Shown here one piece after another: positions 10,829 to 22,234 of a stretch of 64,000 bases of DNA. Origin of the DNA: Mycocentrospora acerina (taxonomy: Eukaryota > Ascomycota > Dothideomycetes > Pleosporales); assembly GCA_022701365.1 (NCBI GenBank), contig JAKUHH010000049.1, positions 124,807 to 188,806 of the forward strand, read 5' to 3'. Made by a program: the position numbers and the translations under genes. The number at the start of each line of letters is the position of its first letter. The first letter of the stretch is position 1. The notes beneath the pieces are model-generated. The model ran no database searches and was not told where the DNA came from. It saw only the letters and a list, made by a program, of their open reading frames with translations.

Positions 10829-12143
10829 TTAAGCCAGGTCCACGGGACATTTTCCTGTCTTGGATACCTCTCCGACACTCATTGGACATCCCCGTCGTGT
10901 GTAAACCTTGTTTGAAAACTGACCAAACGTCGTGAAAGAGCACGCCTCGCTTCCTTTGACAAACGATATGACATCCTCACCCCCCTTGCCTTCGAGATGC
11001 TTTGGGCCAATCTCTTGGAGCTTGTAACCTTCGGGTCTGAATTTTGCGTCGCCAGCCATTGGTAATCCGAACAAGCGTGTGTATGCCGAGTAGAGCCAGC
11101 TACAGTTCTTCGAAGAGGCAACATACCAGGGCTCGATTTCCCAAAACATCATAGGGCGGAATCCAGTTCCGTTCTCCTCGCCAAAGACCTGTAAGGTTGA
11201 GTATCGCGGTAGCATGAGGTGGCGGACGAAATATTTGCGTATAGCTAACAAGAAGCACAGAAACGATTGGAACAAGGAAGAAGACTGTGTGGGTAGCTTA
11301 AATGCACTGCATAGTCGCGAGTCCATGAAAGCGGTCAAAACAGCGTACACGACAGGAGTGAGGAAGCCTGGAAGTGTAGATGCGTAGAGAGAATAGACAC
11401 CCTTGGCGATAAGGGCGTTGTCCTGCGAAGGTGCCATATTGCGCGTCTCAAAGTCTTCGATAAACGCAGCACACGCTTCAAAGCTTTCGGGAACATCTTC
11501 AAGGCCCATGCGACGTCCAACCTCGTACCAAAAGACCCATGAAGCGTGCTTCTCAAGTGCGACTGTCTTTCGCCAGTCATACTTGTCGATCCAATGTAGA
11601 GCTTCGCAGGTGAGCAGGCATAGTGTGTACACCATCTGGTCCATCTGGATCTTGCTGCCGTATCGAGAGTGAATCCAATTCATGCGGTTTATAGCGATAC
11701 AAGCGCGCTCGCTATCGATGTCGTTCACAAGGAACTCGCCGACGAGAACAGTAGTGTCAGCGTAGCGCTTCCCGACGCGATCAACCATTTCTTTGGCGCC
11801 AACTGAGACTTTGGAAATTCCGGGGATTGCAAAGGCCTAAAACATTAGATTTGGACAGATTTTGAAGAACGTTAATGAGTAGGAGTAAGCATACTCTGAG
11901 AAAGGCAAAGTCTTTGCCTGCCAGGAAAACCCATGGGCATTCGAAGAGACCCATCTGACCGAGGATAGCTTGAGCATCTTTGTAGTTCAAGTTTTTGAAC
12001 TGCTCAGGTGTGGAGCCATGCTGCTTTTGAAGCTGGTTAACGCGGCGATATCTAAGACTGCGCACGAGAACAAGGTAGCTAACTGCCACCGGGATCAAGA
12101 GCAGAGGCGATAACATGCTGAACGAGAATGAACCAAGTAGCAT
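10829..12143 (-). CDS. MpaB/DUF2236-type ER-bound oxygenase
   Basis: Exons are 11895-12143 and 10829-11836 with a 58 nt phase-0 intron (GTATGC donor, CTAAT branch, TTTTAG acceptor), giving 418 residues. The first ATG of the frame is at 12143; earlier codons of the open frame have no ATG. Residues 1-30 contain a membrane anchor (LLLIPVAVSYLVLV) followed by RSLRYRRVN. The joined region AIPGISKVSVGA leads into KRYADTTVLVGEF, SERACIAINRMNWIHSRYG and HWIDKYDW, the conserved blocks of the mpaB/rubber-oxygenase catalytic family, and the C-terminus has the usual GPKHLEGKG motif. MpaB cleaves a farnesyl side chain in mycophenolic acid synthesis. Family members occur widely in fungi outside clusters, and no polyketide synthase or terpene cyclase is nearby, so the substrate is unknown. 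Confidence 0.87.
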
Positions 12144-13593
12144 CCCTTTGGGTCGGATGATGCGGGACCAGAAGACAGAGATCACAAAAATTGACAGCAG
12201 ACGTAGATCTGCCCCTCGCCGGAATGCTTCGCCTATATACTAGACAGGCACAAGGAGACTATCAAGACAAAGGTGGGTAAAACGTCCAATACCGACTTGG
12301 CGCACTCGTGCGTACCCTGCATATGCACAGTACAGTACCACGGAACATGCAGACATTATCTGATATGCCCTGAATAGCATGAAGCAGGCTGCGAGCAAGG
12401 TACTAAGCGTGTGCAATTACCATGGGTAGAGCTAATTTGAATAGTTTTTAAGTTCTGACAATCTTCCGCAGTTTAGCTAATCAAGCATCTTTCACACACA
12501 CACGACAAGACTAAATATAGTGAAGCAACCTCTTATGAACTTGGATAGATAAAGAGATTCTCAAGTAAGTCAATGGTAAATTTGACCCTCGTAGTGTTCT
12601 TCCGGCCCACTCTTCCTTATTGCAGAGCCTTCAAGCGAACGTTTTAGCTGCGCACTGCAGACCAGGTGAAGAGAAGGATTGCTGACTGCATGCATTCGCG
12701 CATGCACTAACGCATGATACGGTAGGAGAGTTACGAAAGTAACGTTGTAGGATTAGCTCTAGTTAGGCGTCCGATTGGATCGCTGCTAGGCCATTCACAA
12801 GACGTTCGTGATGTCCGTGCCCTGTTCAGTGGAGCGATGGTATTCTACCTAGCCAGTTATGCGTTTCTTAAAAACTGTTAAGACTCGATTTAAGATGTCT
12901 ATTTGAGTTCCTACAGATCGGTCCACCTTTATCTCCCTTAGTGTATGTTACGAACGAACGACAGCCAAATTATTTTCACTATGCTTTCATAAAGTTAATT
13001 TCTTACCACAATCGTCATTGCCTCCACGCTTTCAATCTTCTTCAGTATCTGCTCTGATATTGTATCCTTATAAAATACTTTACCCCGAACTAATTGGTCC
13101 CGTGACTGACGTGTTACTATCTGCTTAGACGAACGCTTGAGGCGCTGCCTATTTAGTCGAGCTGTTGGTCCTTAGTCCACAGAATCAATCATAATTTGGA
13201 TAGGTGTGCTATGCAATGGCTTCAATTTTTGCTTCCTCGAAGATATTAGTCCAGTCTCAACATTTACGATAGTAGTAAAACCAGAGTTATATCAGCCGGC
13301 CAGACGACCTACTGAAGAAAAAAAAGTCGAGACACTTCCTGTCATCAGTTCGTCAAATCTCTCACGGTTCATTGATGACACTCTCGCCATATCGTACACG
13401 AATGACCATTACGCATTTTCAAATATATTCGAGATAAAATTTTGAGAGCTGCACAAAGTAGCCTAAAGAGATATAAGAACGCACAGCATAATTGAAAAGA
13501 ATTGCTTCCAGTAAACAGTCACCTCCTATCAGGATTCAAACCTGCTCACAATCACACAAGCTGCAAATCATCCGTTTGACACTCAAAGCCATT
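12144..13593. other. Intergenic, mixed composition
   Basis: 1.45 kb between the start of the oxygenase gene and the 3' end of the glucoamylase gene. ORFs are short and without support; no tRNA or repeat was seen. Confidence 0.45.
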
Positions 13594-15404
13594 TTATCTC
13601 CACGTATCGTTGATCGTCGAGCTGCTTCCACAACCACCAGAGGTAGTGTACCTGCGGTTAGGGTCGCTCTCCCAAGTCACGACTCCACTAGCCGACTTCC
13701 GGATGTACTTGTACTCAAAGACGGTTGCAGCGGGCATATCGACAGCCACGAACCAGAGTGGATCGCTGCTAGTGTACCTGCTCGCACTCAAAGGCACGCC
13801 AGAATCAGGGCTCCAATTGCCGAGCTGGGTCGCCTGACCGACAATGAAGATATTCTCGCCGAAAACAGTAGTAGCGCGAACGTTGAAGGTGATGCGCGAG
13901 TTGCAGGAAGGAGCAGCGGTGCAGCTCGCGGGTGCAACATTGTTAGAGGGCTCACCCCAAGTTGGGCTCACGACACCGTTGCGACGCTCGATTGCAGTGA
14001 GGAAGGCAGCGTAAGACCAGGTAAGATCGACGGCAGAGAGGGGCGCACCATTAGCCTTGTTGAACTGCTCAGCCAGTCCACCGTTGGCAGGGGTGTACTT
14101 CTGCACGATTGCGATGTAACCATCAGCGTAAGTGCGGACTGCAGATTGGATGGTGGTGTAGGTGGTTGATCCCTTGGCGTAGGTTCCAGCAGCAACGGAG
14201 GGAACCAAATCACGGAAGAAGGAGAGAGAGACCGAGTCGACGGTAATGGATCCAATACGATCCCACTGGTAGGCGGCAGAGTAGAGCTGCTCGGCTGCGG
14301 CGAGAGTAGCAAGGTACCATGGGTTTCCGTTGTAGTAGACATCCTCAGAGTATCGTCCCACAGCGACAGCCTTGCCCTGAGCAATACCCTGGTTAATGGC
14401 GTATACGGAGCGGAAAGAGTCAGTGACCGCCTTGTGGTTCGCAAGAGCACGAGACGAGCATGGCTGGAAGGTAGCGTCGGTGCACTTGGCCAGAGGATCA
14501 AAGGTGTGGATGGAAGACAAAATAGAGTTGACATCCTTTCCGACACGTCCATCATTGACATTGATATTGGAGTCAATGTAGCCGTTGACCCAGAAGCTGT
14601 TCAAGAAGCACAGAACCTGGGGGGCAGCGGTAGCGCAACCGTCACACTTTTGGCTAAGCTTTTGTGCGAGAGCGGCACCTTCAACGAGAGCACGATGCGT
14701 GGCGGCCAAGGTGAAGAAAGAAGAGCCATTGACCTCCTCCCAAAGGTCAAATCCAGTTTGGTTCCAATAGCGTACTGTGTAGGTAAGATCCTTTGCAATA
14801 ACAGGCCAGACAGTGTTGAGAGCCTGAGTCTGGTTGCCATTGGCAATCAGCCAGTTGGCGTAGAGAATGAGGGCAGTGGCACGGAGAGGTGGCCCATCAC
14901 GCTGAGGACGTCCCCAGGAGCCAGTAAAGGCAGTCCTGTCGACATTGAATTTGGGCTCGCCAAGACCTCCAGTATCTGGGTTACCAGAAGGGTTGGGTAC
15001 GATCTGAAGGTAGGCCTGAGCAGAGACATAGTCATCGAGCTTCTGGCGAAGAGTGGTGTCGCCAGAGATGAATCGTTCAACAAGTGCTTTGTAAGTCAAA
15101 GCAGCATCTCGGGTCCAGGTGAAGTAGTCTATGGATGGTCAGCTTTTTCGAACTCATATTTGAATACTGAGGACCCACAGTCAGGATTAGAGCGCGAGGG
15201 ACTCGCAAGAACTATACCCGCCGGTACGCCCTTTGCCTTGGATCCATCAGTGCCGATGTTTGCAAGCACGCCTTGAATGGAAACATCCGCCTGGGTTTTG
15301 GCGAACTGATCGATTGACACCTGACGGCTCTCAAGGGGCGAGCCATTTGCTCCGGAAAGGAGAAGGGCCGCCGGAACGGCACGGAGGAGCGAAGTGAAGA
15401 GCAT
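13594..15404 (-). CDS. Secreted glucoamylase, GH15 with CBM20
   Basis: Exons are 15179-15404 and 13594-15128. The 50 nt phase-1 intron (15129-15178, GTGGGT donor, GCTGAC branch, CATAG acceptor) restores the family motif NPDYYFTWTRDA, giving 586 residues. A signal peptide occupies about residues 1-21, followed by a short propeptide-like SPLESRQ. The GH15 catalytic domain follows, with GFDLWEEVNG (catalytic acid Glu in EEVNG) and AEQFNKANG...DLTWSYA (catalytic base Glu in AEQF). The last 105 residues form a starch-binding CBM20 domain (FNVRATTVFGENIFIVG, LGNWSPDSGVPLSAS, WESDPNRRYT). The linker between domains is very short compared with Aspergillus glucoamylases. The enzyme releases beta-D-glucose from starch chain ends outside the cell. 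Confidence 0.97.
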
Positions 15405-16851
15405 GATGCTGTTGATCTGGAAGCGAAAGAACTGTCTTGATGGTGGGCCCTCTAGGGAATGTCCAGCGCTTTAAATACAGCATCAGTCAAGTCACCCAAC
15501 TTGATGCATCTCCAATTTCTACTCGTACATGAGCTCTGTAGTGAATACCAACTAAGCAACGGGCGCCACATTAGCGCGAATACTTCTACGGGGACGGGTT
15601 CAAGCATGGTAACTGAGCGGACCGACGACGAGCGAATGAGCAGCAGCGACGATCGGACTTCATTTAATGGTTCAGACTAATGGCGAGGACGGGAGTTACG
15701 CAAAGGACGCATGTGATGAGGAAGATCGTGAAATTGGACTTCTGCCCCGGATTCAATCCTTGCCAACCATCGCGTGGCGCTACGGCGCCTTCCTGTCTGG
15801 GCCTAGATCCCGCGGTTATGACGCCCCCTTAGAATCCGGTCCGACAACGTCGTTTCCAAACAACATCGCGGCAGCTAGAATGGTCGTTTTTGATTAGGAC
15901 GGGCTGTTGTGGGGAAAACATAGTGACATCGGGGTGCGCGAGCACATTACTGCGGGGTGGGGTACGGTCTCCGCAATTGCAAATCAGCACACCCAGGCCG
16001 ATCCGGGATCACAAGACGCGCAAAAGTAGTCTAACGGGGTTCTGCAGAATCCGCAAGCAAATTTTTTGTAGAAGTTCACAGCTATGCTTTGATTGCTTTT
16101 AGAGTAGTGGAGATGTTCTATCTAATGCAGATGACATACTGACAACTATATCCTTCAATCTAGTGCATGTCCATGAGAACTTGGAGCCATTTCAATTGTC
16201 ATGGTCTTTACAAAGCTACAAGCCGTGTCTTAGCTTTTGGCTGGAGCGGGAGATGAATACTGTGCTCGGTAGCTTGCGATTATATACTGCCGCAGCTTGA
16301 CTAGGAGAAATGCCTAGATGGGGTAGTGGGCTAAAGCACTACTGAAAGCCCTAGACCTATGGTTGTGTCAGAGACGATGGCGTGTCGCGAAACAACCAAG
16401 AGAACATGCAGTACAATAATGATGCTAAAACGATCTGCGCATGGGCATGGATTTCTACTCGCGAACCTGGAGTGGAATGAGGTAATTTTTGCACAGGCTT
16501 GGATCGCAGAAATGAACTAAAGCGTTCTTCTTCATAAAGAAGATTGTCGACAGACAAATTGCGGAGATGAGATGTGAGGTGCGAAAAGTTAAAAGTGATA
16601 TCGATAAAAAAACGCAAAGAAGAACGATGAAAGACTCCAATATAGATGTAAACGTAAAAAAACAGTCGTAAGCATCAAAGTAAGCTAACCCTAGATCACA
16701 TCACCACGCGACGCTCGACTATTCGTCTTAAGGGCACAAGCCCAGACCAAACTTGCAGCGGCTGGTCAAGCTATATCAAAGGCCAGCCAATCCCTGTGTG
16801 CTCAAAAATGAAGAATCTGGGGAGCAGAACTAGTACATTTTAACGCTGAAG
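15405..16851. promoter_or_regulatory. Glucoamylase upstream region
   Basis: 1.45 kb upstream of the glucoamylase start. By eye there are three matches to the CreA/Cre1 carbon-repressor consensus SYGGRG, at 15909-15914 and the overlapping pair 15952-15957 and 15957-15962. Clustered sites of this kind fit carbon repression of a starch-degrading enzyme, but the consensus is short and chance matches are common. A 76-codon ORF at 15667-15897 has no other support. The part beyond 16100 is AT-rich and featureless. Confidence 0.25.
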
Positions 16852-17801
16852 TTAATCTCCATCACTCCGAATTTCATCCTCCAGCGCTCTGATCCTCCTT
16901 TTTACCACTCCATCCTCATCCTGAATTCTCATCTCCACAAACGAGTAGTCCCCCCTTCCCTCCCCAGGATGCATTTTATTCATATACGACACCCACTTCT
17001 TTGTGCCGTCCCACCTAGGCAACACCCAGTTCTTCTTTTCTTGCTCGTCTTGCCATTGGGCTTGTAACTGTTTCCATGTCAACGCATGTAACATAACATC
17101 CATCTCACTTTGCCACATCATCTCGCGACCCCAAGTAATCAGATTTGGTAAGTGAAAAACATAAATCTTACCTCTACAGCGACTCCCTTCCGTCTCTTCC
17201 ACTCTTCATCACTCTCCCCCTCCAACTTCAGTAGTACAGGAATAATCCAATCTAATCCCCGATCCTTCTCTATTTCCTCAACAAATTTCCGACGGTGAAG
17301 AAGACAAACATGTGCACAGCCGTTCCTCTTACATCGTGCACAGGCAGAGATAGTGCGAGAGCAGTGGAGGCCCGCAAGCGTGCATTGAAGGCATGATGTT
17401 ATGACCAGGAGATGATTTAAAGTAGCAGAAGCTGCGGTGGATTGGAAGTCCTTGGTGTCAGCATCCTCCGCTGTGGGGACTTGTTCATTGTCTTGGATGC
17501 TTGTCGTGTCTGATTCCTGAATCCTGTGTCTGACCTGGGTTTTTGGAGTGAGGCAGTTCTTGTCAGAGTCAAAGATACTGCTGTCGTAAAACGAGGTATT
17601 GGTCGGTGAAACCCCGACGTACAGATCGGTAGGTACGTTGACGTGACGGGGCGGTGTTCGTAACAGTTCTCTCTGTTCTTCATTTACATCTCTGAATTCA
17701 TCGCAGGAGTCTTGGGCATTCAACGTTTGAAGCCACTGATTGATACGATTAATTCCAACCCCCGTGTTTTCATGATGGTTCGGTGGCTCTGTGCTCTCCA
17801 T
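16852..17801 (-). CDS. Fungal protein with a compact cysteine cluster
   Basis: Exons are 17172-17801 and 16852-17121. The 50 nt intron (GTAAGA donor, CTGAT branch, GAG acceptor) joins them in phase 0 to 299 residues. Residues 1-120 are polar and probably disordered. Near residues 137-167 a dense cysteine group reads C-x2-C-x6-C-(S)-x6-C-x2-C-x4-C-x3-C, which could bind one or two metal ions. It is followed by a basic LHRRKF stretch and a charged, Trp-rich C-terminus. This pattern is familiar from many uncharacterised Pezizomycotina proteins but is not a Zn2Cys6 or C2H2 finger. The function is unknown; a nucleic-acid or protein-binding role is a guess. The acceptor is not a preferred TAG/CAG, so the junction is the weakest point. 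Confidence 0.6.
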
Positions 17802-18197
17802 TTTAGCGTGTCAAAATGATGTGGAGGGCAGTTGTGGTTGTATTATCTCTGCCTCTCGTCGCTGAAGATTGGTAAAAGCGGTGAATCTCACGGTGAAGGC
17901 GGTTTTGTTGTATTCTAATGTGCTGAAGGGGTAAGGTGAAAGGGCTTGACTTGTTGTGATTAAAGTAGTGACTTAGCATTGTCTACCATCCATGTCCATC
18001 CTGCAATGTGAGCCCAAGACGAGACAACGATGACAACATGGTAAAACAAACAATAGAGTTGTGTCACTGATGAATCTTCACGTTGAATACTAGCCAACTG
18101 TCATCATCCCGCCATCAAACATTACATATCCAAATTGCCTCGCTCAGAGCGCATCCAACAGATAATGGAGCTTCAAAAACAACACATATCAGCTTGT
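17802..18197. other. Short intergenic
   Basis: About 400 bases between the start of the Cys-cluster gene and the 3' end of the YPP1-family gene. It presumably holds the promoter of the former. No other element is visible. Confidence 0.4.
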
Positions 18198-21100
18198 CTA
18201 CAATACGAATCCTCCCAGGGTGACATTTTTCCAACTTCTCACTGGGTGCGTGTCCTCCAGCTCAACACACCACCATAGCACCTCCTTCGTTTTTTCAATC
18301 ATACCGCTCTCCTCATACGCCCTGGCTAGAGAGAACCAGGCCTCGGAGTAATCCCATCCTGTTCCAAGCTTAGTCAACGTCGAGAGAAGCCCAAAAGCGC
18401 GGTCACGTGCGGCAATGCGATTGAGCTTTGGCGGTGATAGCTGGTTTTCCACCGACGGGATGTGGCTTGTCAAATGTTGTGATTTTGAGTGGGACGGGGT
18501 TTGCTGGATAGACGGTGCTGAGGGTGGAGACGAAGATTGCGTAGCACCCGTACCCTGCCCTGGTTCCATGGGTATTATTTCGGTATAAATGTCAAGCAGA
18601 ATATTTGACAGCCCGACAATACCCTCTGGATGGTCTGGGAAGTGCAAGAGCGCGCGCTCAAAGTCTGAGCGGGCTTCGTGCTGACGAGATTGGGCTAATA
18701 GCAATTCTCCGCGCTATCAGAGTTAGTACAAGCCATCTCGTGATAAATGAAGGGTTCTTACTGCGGCGAACACGTCGGCCCATAACTCCTCTACACTCTT
18801 ACCTCCACCCCACCCCTTTTCTGCAAGCGCTCTAGCAGTGAATTGCTCGTGCGACAGCTCCGCCTCAAACTTTTCTACAAGCTTCAGCGCTTCAGCAACA
18901 GCTCCATTAGCATCGTTATACATCTGTGCTCGTGAGTACAGTCCAGATATAAAGATCCAGATGCCAACCAGAAGCGAGACCTTGTGTCGTCGCTCCTCGA
19001 CTTTGGAGAACCGGGGGCCAGGAGGGATGTAGTCCGCGCTAGGGAATGGCGCAGGCAGCCGGACATCTTGTCTCGAAAACTGACCAGCTTGAATTTGTGG
19101 TGGTGAAGTGTGTGGCAGATTATGCGGAATGGCACGGAGCGGTCGATCGCTGCTCTCGTTTGATTTTCCTGGAGATATTTGGTGAACATTATCCTCTTGT
19201 GATAAGGCGTTGTTGGATATGCTCGCCGGTACGGGAGGTACTTCAGGTGGCAGATCACCTTCCGGTACTGATGGTCTTCGGATGCTGCCCGACTTTCGTA
19301 ACTTGCTCGGACTCCGCCCTACGCTTGCATTCCCGTCCTCATGCTTATGATGAAACAGATGGTGTCGGTGGTGGCCATGTTGGCTTGCATCTCCTTCAGC
19401 GACCTGAATTGCAGGGGCGGCTGCAGGTTGTGCAGTTGTTGCAGTCACTGTAGAACTGAGAGCTGATGGGTTTCGAGTGGCTGACTCCTGTGGCGAAGTT
19501 CGGACAGATCCTCGTCCACGGAAGATACTACCTCGACCGGTCGCGATGACACTCTTAGGCGGTGCTAACGTGGTAATGGTTGGCACTATCTTGGTTTCAT
19601 CTCGAGCTGGATCCCCAAAGAGTCTGGCGTAAAGCGCAAGAAGCTCGTCACAGCCGTCCACAGCAGCAATAGCACTATCGGTGATTTCGGTCAGTGCGAG
19701 CTGTGTCATTTTAATTTGTAAGATGCCACTTTTTTCCGAAGCTTCCATAGAATCCACTACACCATAGCCTGATGCATCGCTACCATTTGCTGCATTCAGG
19801 TGCTCGCTACGGTATGTATCTGAGTCATTGGAGCCAAAGAGAACGGAAGGATCTCCAAATTGCTCAAAGGCTGCTTCACAAGCTTTTTCGGCTGCAGCAA
19901 AGTCGGATCTTGATGTCAGGAGTAGGGCCAGCAAATGCCAGATAGGAATGAGTCTGCGTTCTCGCCCAAACGCAGTAACCAACCCGCCAGACATTACTCC
20001 ATCAGCACTGGTTGATGTGTTGGTTTTTGTGGCGAGAGACAAGGCACGTTTGGCAACCTTGATCGCTCCAGGTATGTCTCTTGTCTCTGCCAGCACTAGA
20101 GCTAAAGCGTATAGAGCTTCAATGTTGCTCGCTTCCCCAAGACTAGGGGCGAGCGACTTTCGGAGGTATTGAACCGCCCTAGCTTGTATGCCCGCCCGAT
20201 GTTCTACTTCGTAAGTAAAGCGCGACCAGTGTGCCTGGCTAATGCCTATAGAGCAATATGCAATAGCAATGGCAGCTGGCTCTATCAACGTCGCTGTTGA
20301 TGTCACAGATGCAGCATCAGATACCGATTTGATGTGTTCAGCCTGCTCCAGCCATTTCTCAATGTGATGGCCAATTTCAAGCGCTTTCTGAGCTTCCTTC
20401 CTTGCTCCAAACCGGCAGAGTATCCGAATGGCTTCTGCCGATGTTCGCAGGACGGTGCTGTCATCATCAATCTCCACATCTTCCTGGCCTGATTCTTCCG
20501 CGCGGTCTTTGCCGCGGGTAACAATCTCAACGTAGGAGTCGTAAGCCTTGAATGCTAAGTCAAACTCGGCTAGGGATGCGTGCACGATGAACAGGTGTCG
20601 CAGGATTTGCGTAGAATGGAATGTCTTGGTGGCTGCTCGATACAGAATCTAGAGATATGAGTCAGTCCGCCGCTCCCTTTGCTGGTGAAAAACTGGCAAA
20701 ACTTACATCAAGCACACTTCGTCCGACCCCTTCCTTTCCACCCTCGCCGAGGTCGTCATCATTCCATGTTGGCCCACAGAGCAAGCGCCAATTGTGCATG
20801 ACCGAATCTGTCCATGCTTCAATCTCACGGTTGCTTTCGCTCGCCCTGGGGAACTGCGTCTCTCTTATAAGAAGGCCTTCGTAGGCTGTCTCGACACGCT
20901 TCAGCTCCGCACGTTGCCGTAATCGCGCAGAAGTCTGGCTGTGCAGGGGCGACTTCTCTTGAGTGGCGGGCGCCAACTCAGGACTATACGTCAGGTCGTG
21001 GCGCAGGATGGTAGATAGTGTATCGTAGTACGCTTTCCATGCCAGGCGACCGTGACGAGGTGCGTTGCCAGAGTCCAGTCCCCCACTCTTTGATGCGGAT

Positions 21101-21942
21101 TCCCAAAATCGTGCCCAGTAGCGATAAGTCTGCAGGGCCTCGGAAGATTCGACATGGTCGTCCGTCTCGCCAGACTGGTCAGACAGCTGGCACAGCCGGA
21201 CGAGGAGACTCTCGGTCCACATGTTGAACTGGGGTGACTCGGGTGTGCCAGCGGGGAGTGCCGACAGCCACGGGACGATTGACGAGTAGGTCGCCACTGC
21301 CTCTTCGGTTGCGCCTGACTTCTCCTGGGCAGAGCCCTTCAGGAAGGCGCCCTTGGCAAGACACACCCTCGACCAGCCGCTCAGCACCGTTCCTTCCCCC
21401 GACATCTTGGCCGCGACTGCCCTGAAATCGCTGGGAAGGCGCGCTATGGCCAGCCCAGGCTCGTCGAGCACGTGGTGTAGCCATGCGAGGCAGACGGTGG
21501 CCTGGAACGCATCCTGGCTGAGGTCGCCTTCCTCTTCAATCGCCGTGAGCAGTGACGGGATAACTGGCGACAGGCCAGAAGAGGCAGTCGATGCGGCAGT
21601 CGAGGGCCGCTGGGTGCTGTATTCGGCTATACGTGTTTCAGAGCGAGCGGTGATTGTGAGGCCTGCGTGCGCCGTTAGCCATCACCAACGACACAATCGA
21701 CTCCAGAGGCTGCTGACATCGGCGGTGTGGCGCATGTTTCTCGATCTTGCGGCACAGCTCGGGCACATCTTTCCAGCGTCCCGTGCATCTTGCCTCGTCC
21801 AATTGTTGTATGTAGCGCTGGGCCTTTTCGCTCTCCGGGGCGTGCTGTGCAGCTGTAAGCTACCATTATAGAGCATGACGTTGCTTCGGGGGTCTCATGG
21901 GCGTGTCGAGAATATGCAGTGGGGAGCAACACGTACAACCAT
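18198..21942 (-). CDS. TTC7/YPP1-family TPR scaffold (fungal filamentation protein)
   Basis: Five exons are inferred: 21937-21942, 21718-21844, 20707-21662, 18762-20648 and 18198-18713, totalling 1163 residues. Introns are 92, 55, 58 and 48 nt, and all but the first have good branch sites. After the tiny first exon the protein reads EKAQRYIQQLDEARCTGRW, and the second junction restores HAPHRRCLTITARSETRI, both characteristic of this family. Degenerate TPR helices fill about residues 20-600 and the C-terminal third; a Ser/Pro-rich insert lies around residues 720-860. The final exon carries FERALLHFPDHPEGIVGL and a TPR-like repeat. Yeast Ypp1 and animal TTC7 tether the phosphatidylinositol 4-kinase Stt4/PI4KA with Efr3 at the plasma membrane. 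The two-codon first exon is the least certain part. The gene diverges from RIX1. Confidence 0.85.
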
Positions 21943-22234
21943 TGTATTAGAGATATATTTGTCGCGATAGAACTAGTCGCGGGCTGTCAAGAATCATATT
22001 CGAGGAGAAATACAATCTTTTCAAGCGCTCGACATTGTCGTACAGCTGTCACTGAACATGTGCAACACTTATCCCGCTCAAGCGGCCCGACGAGGCATCC
22101 CTGCTTCTTAGCGCGCCACGGCCCGACAATATCCCGACCAGTGAACTTTTTTTTGGGCCTTGGACAGCAGTGTCGACGCGTCGCAAACGTGAGGCTTGAG
22201 ATTGTGAGCAGTAAGCGGAAGAATCAGAAACATC
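21943..22234. promoter_or_regulatory. Shared promoter region of YPP1-family gene and RIX1
   Basis: A 292-base head-to-head spacer between two housekeeping genes, so it must carry both promoters. A run of eight T lies near 22148. No specific factor site was identified. Confidence 0.5.

Noticed and set aside
13511..13560. A T-arm-like element (GCAGGTTTGAATCCTG on the minus strand) suggesting a tRNA
   Set aside because: No matching acceptor stem, D arm or anticodon arm is found upstream.
15667..15897. 76-codon ATG ORF upstream of the glucoamylase gene
   Set aside because: It has no splice context, homology or composition support; a chance ORF in promoter DNA is more likely.
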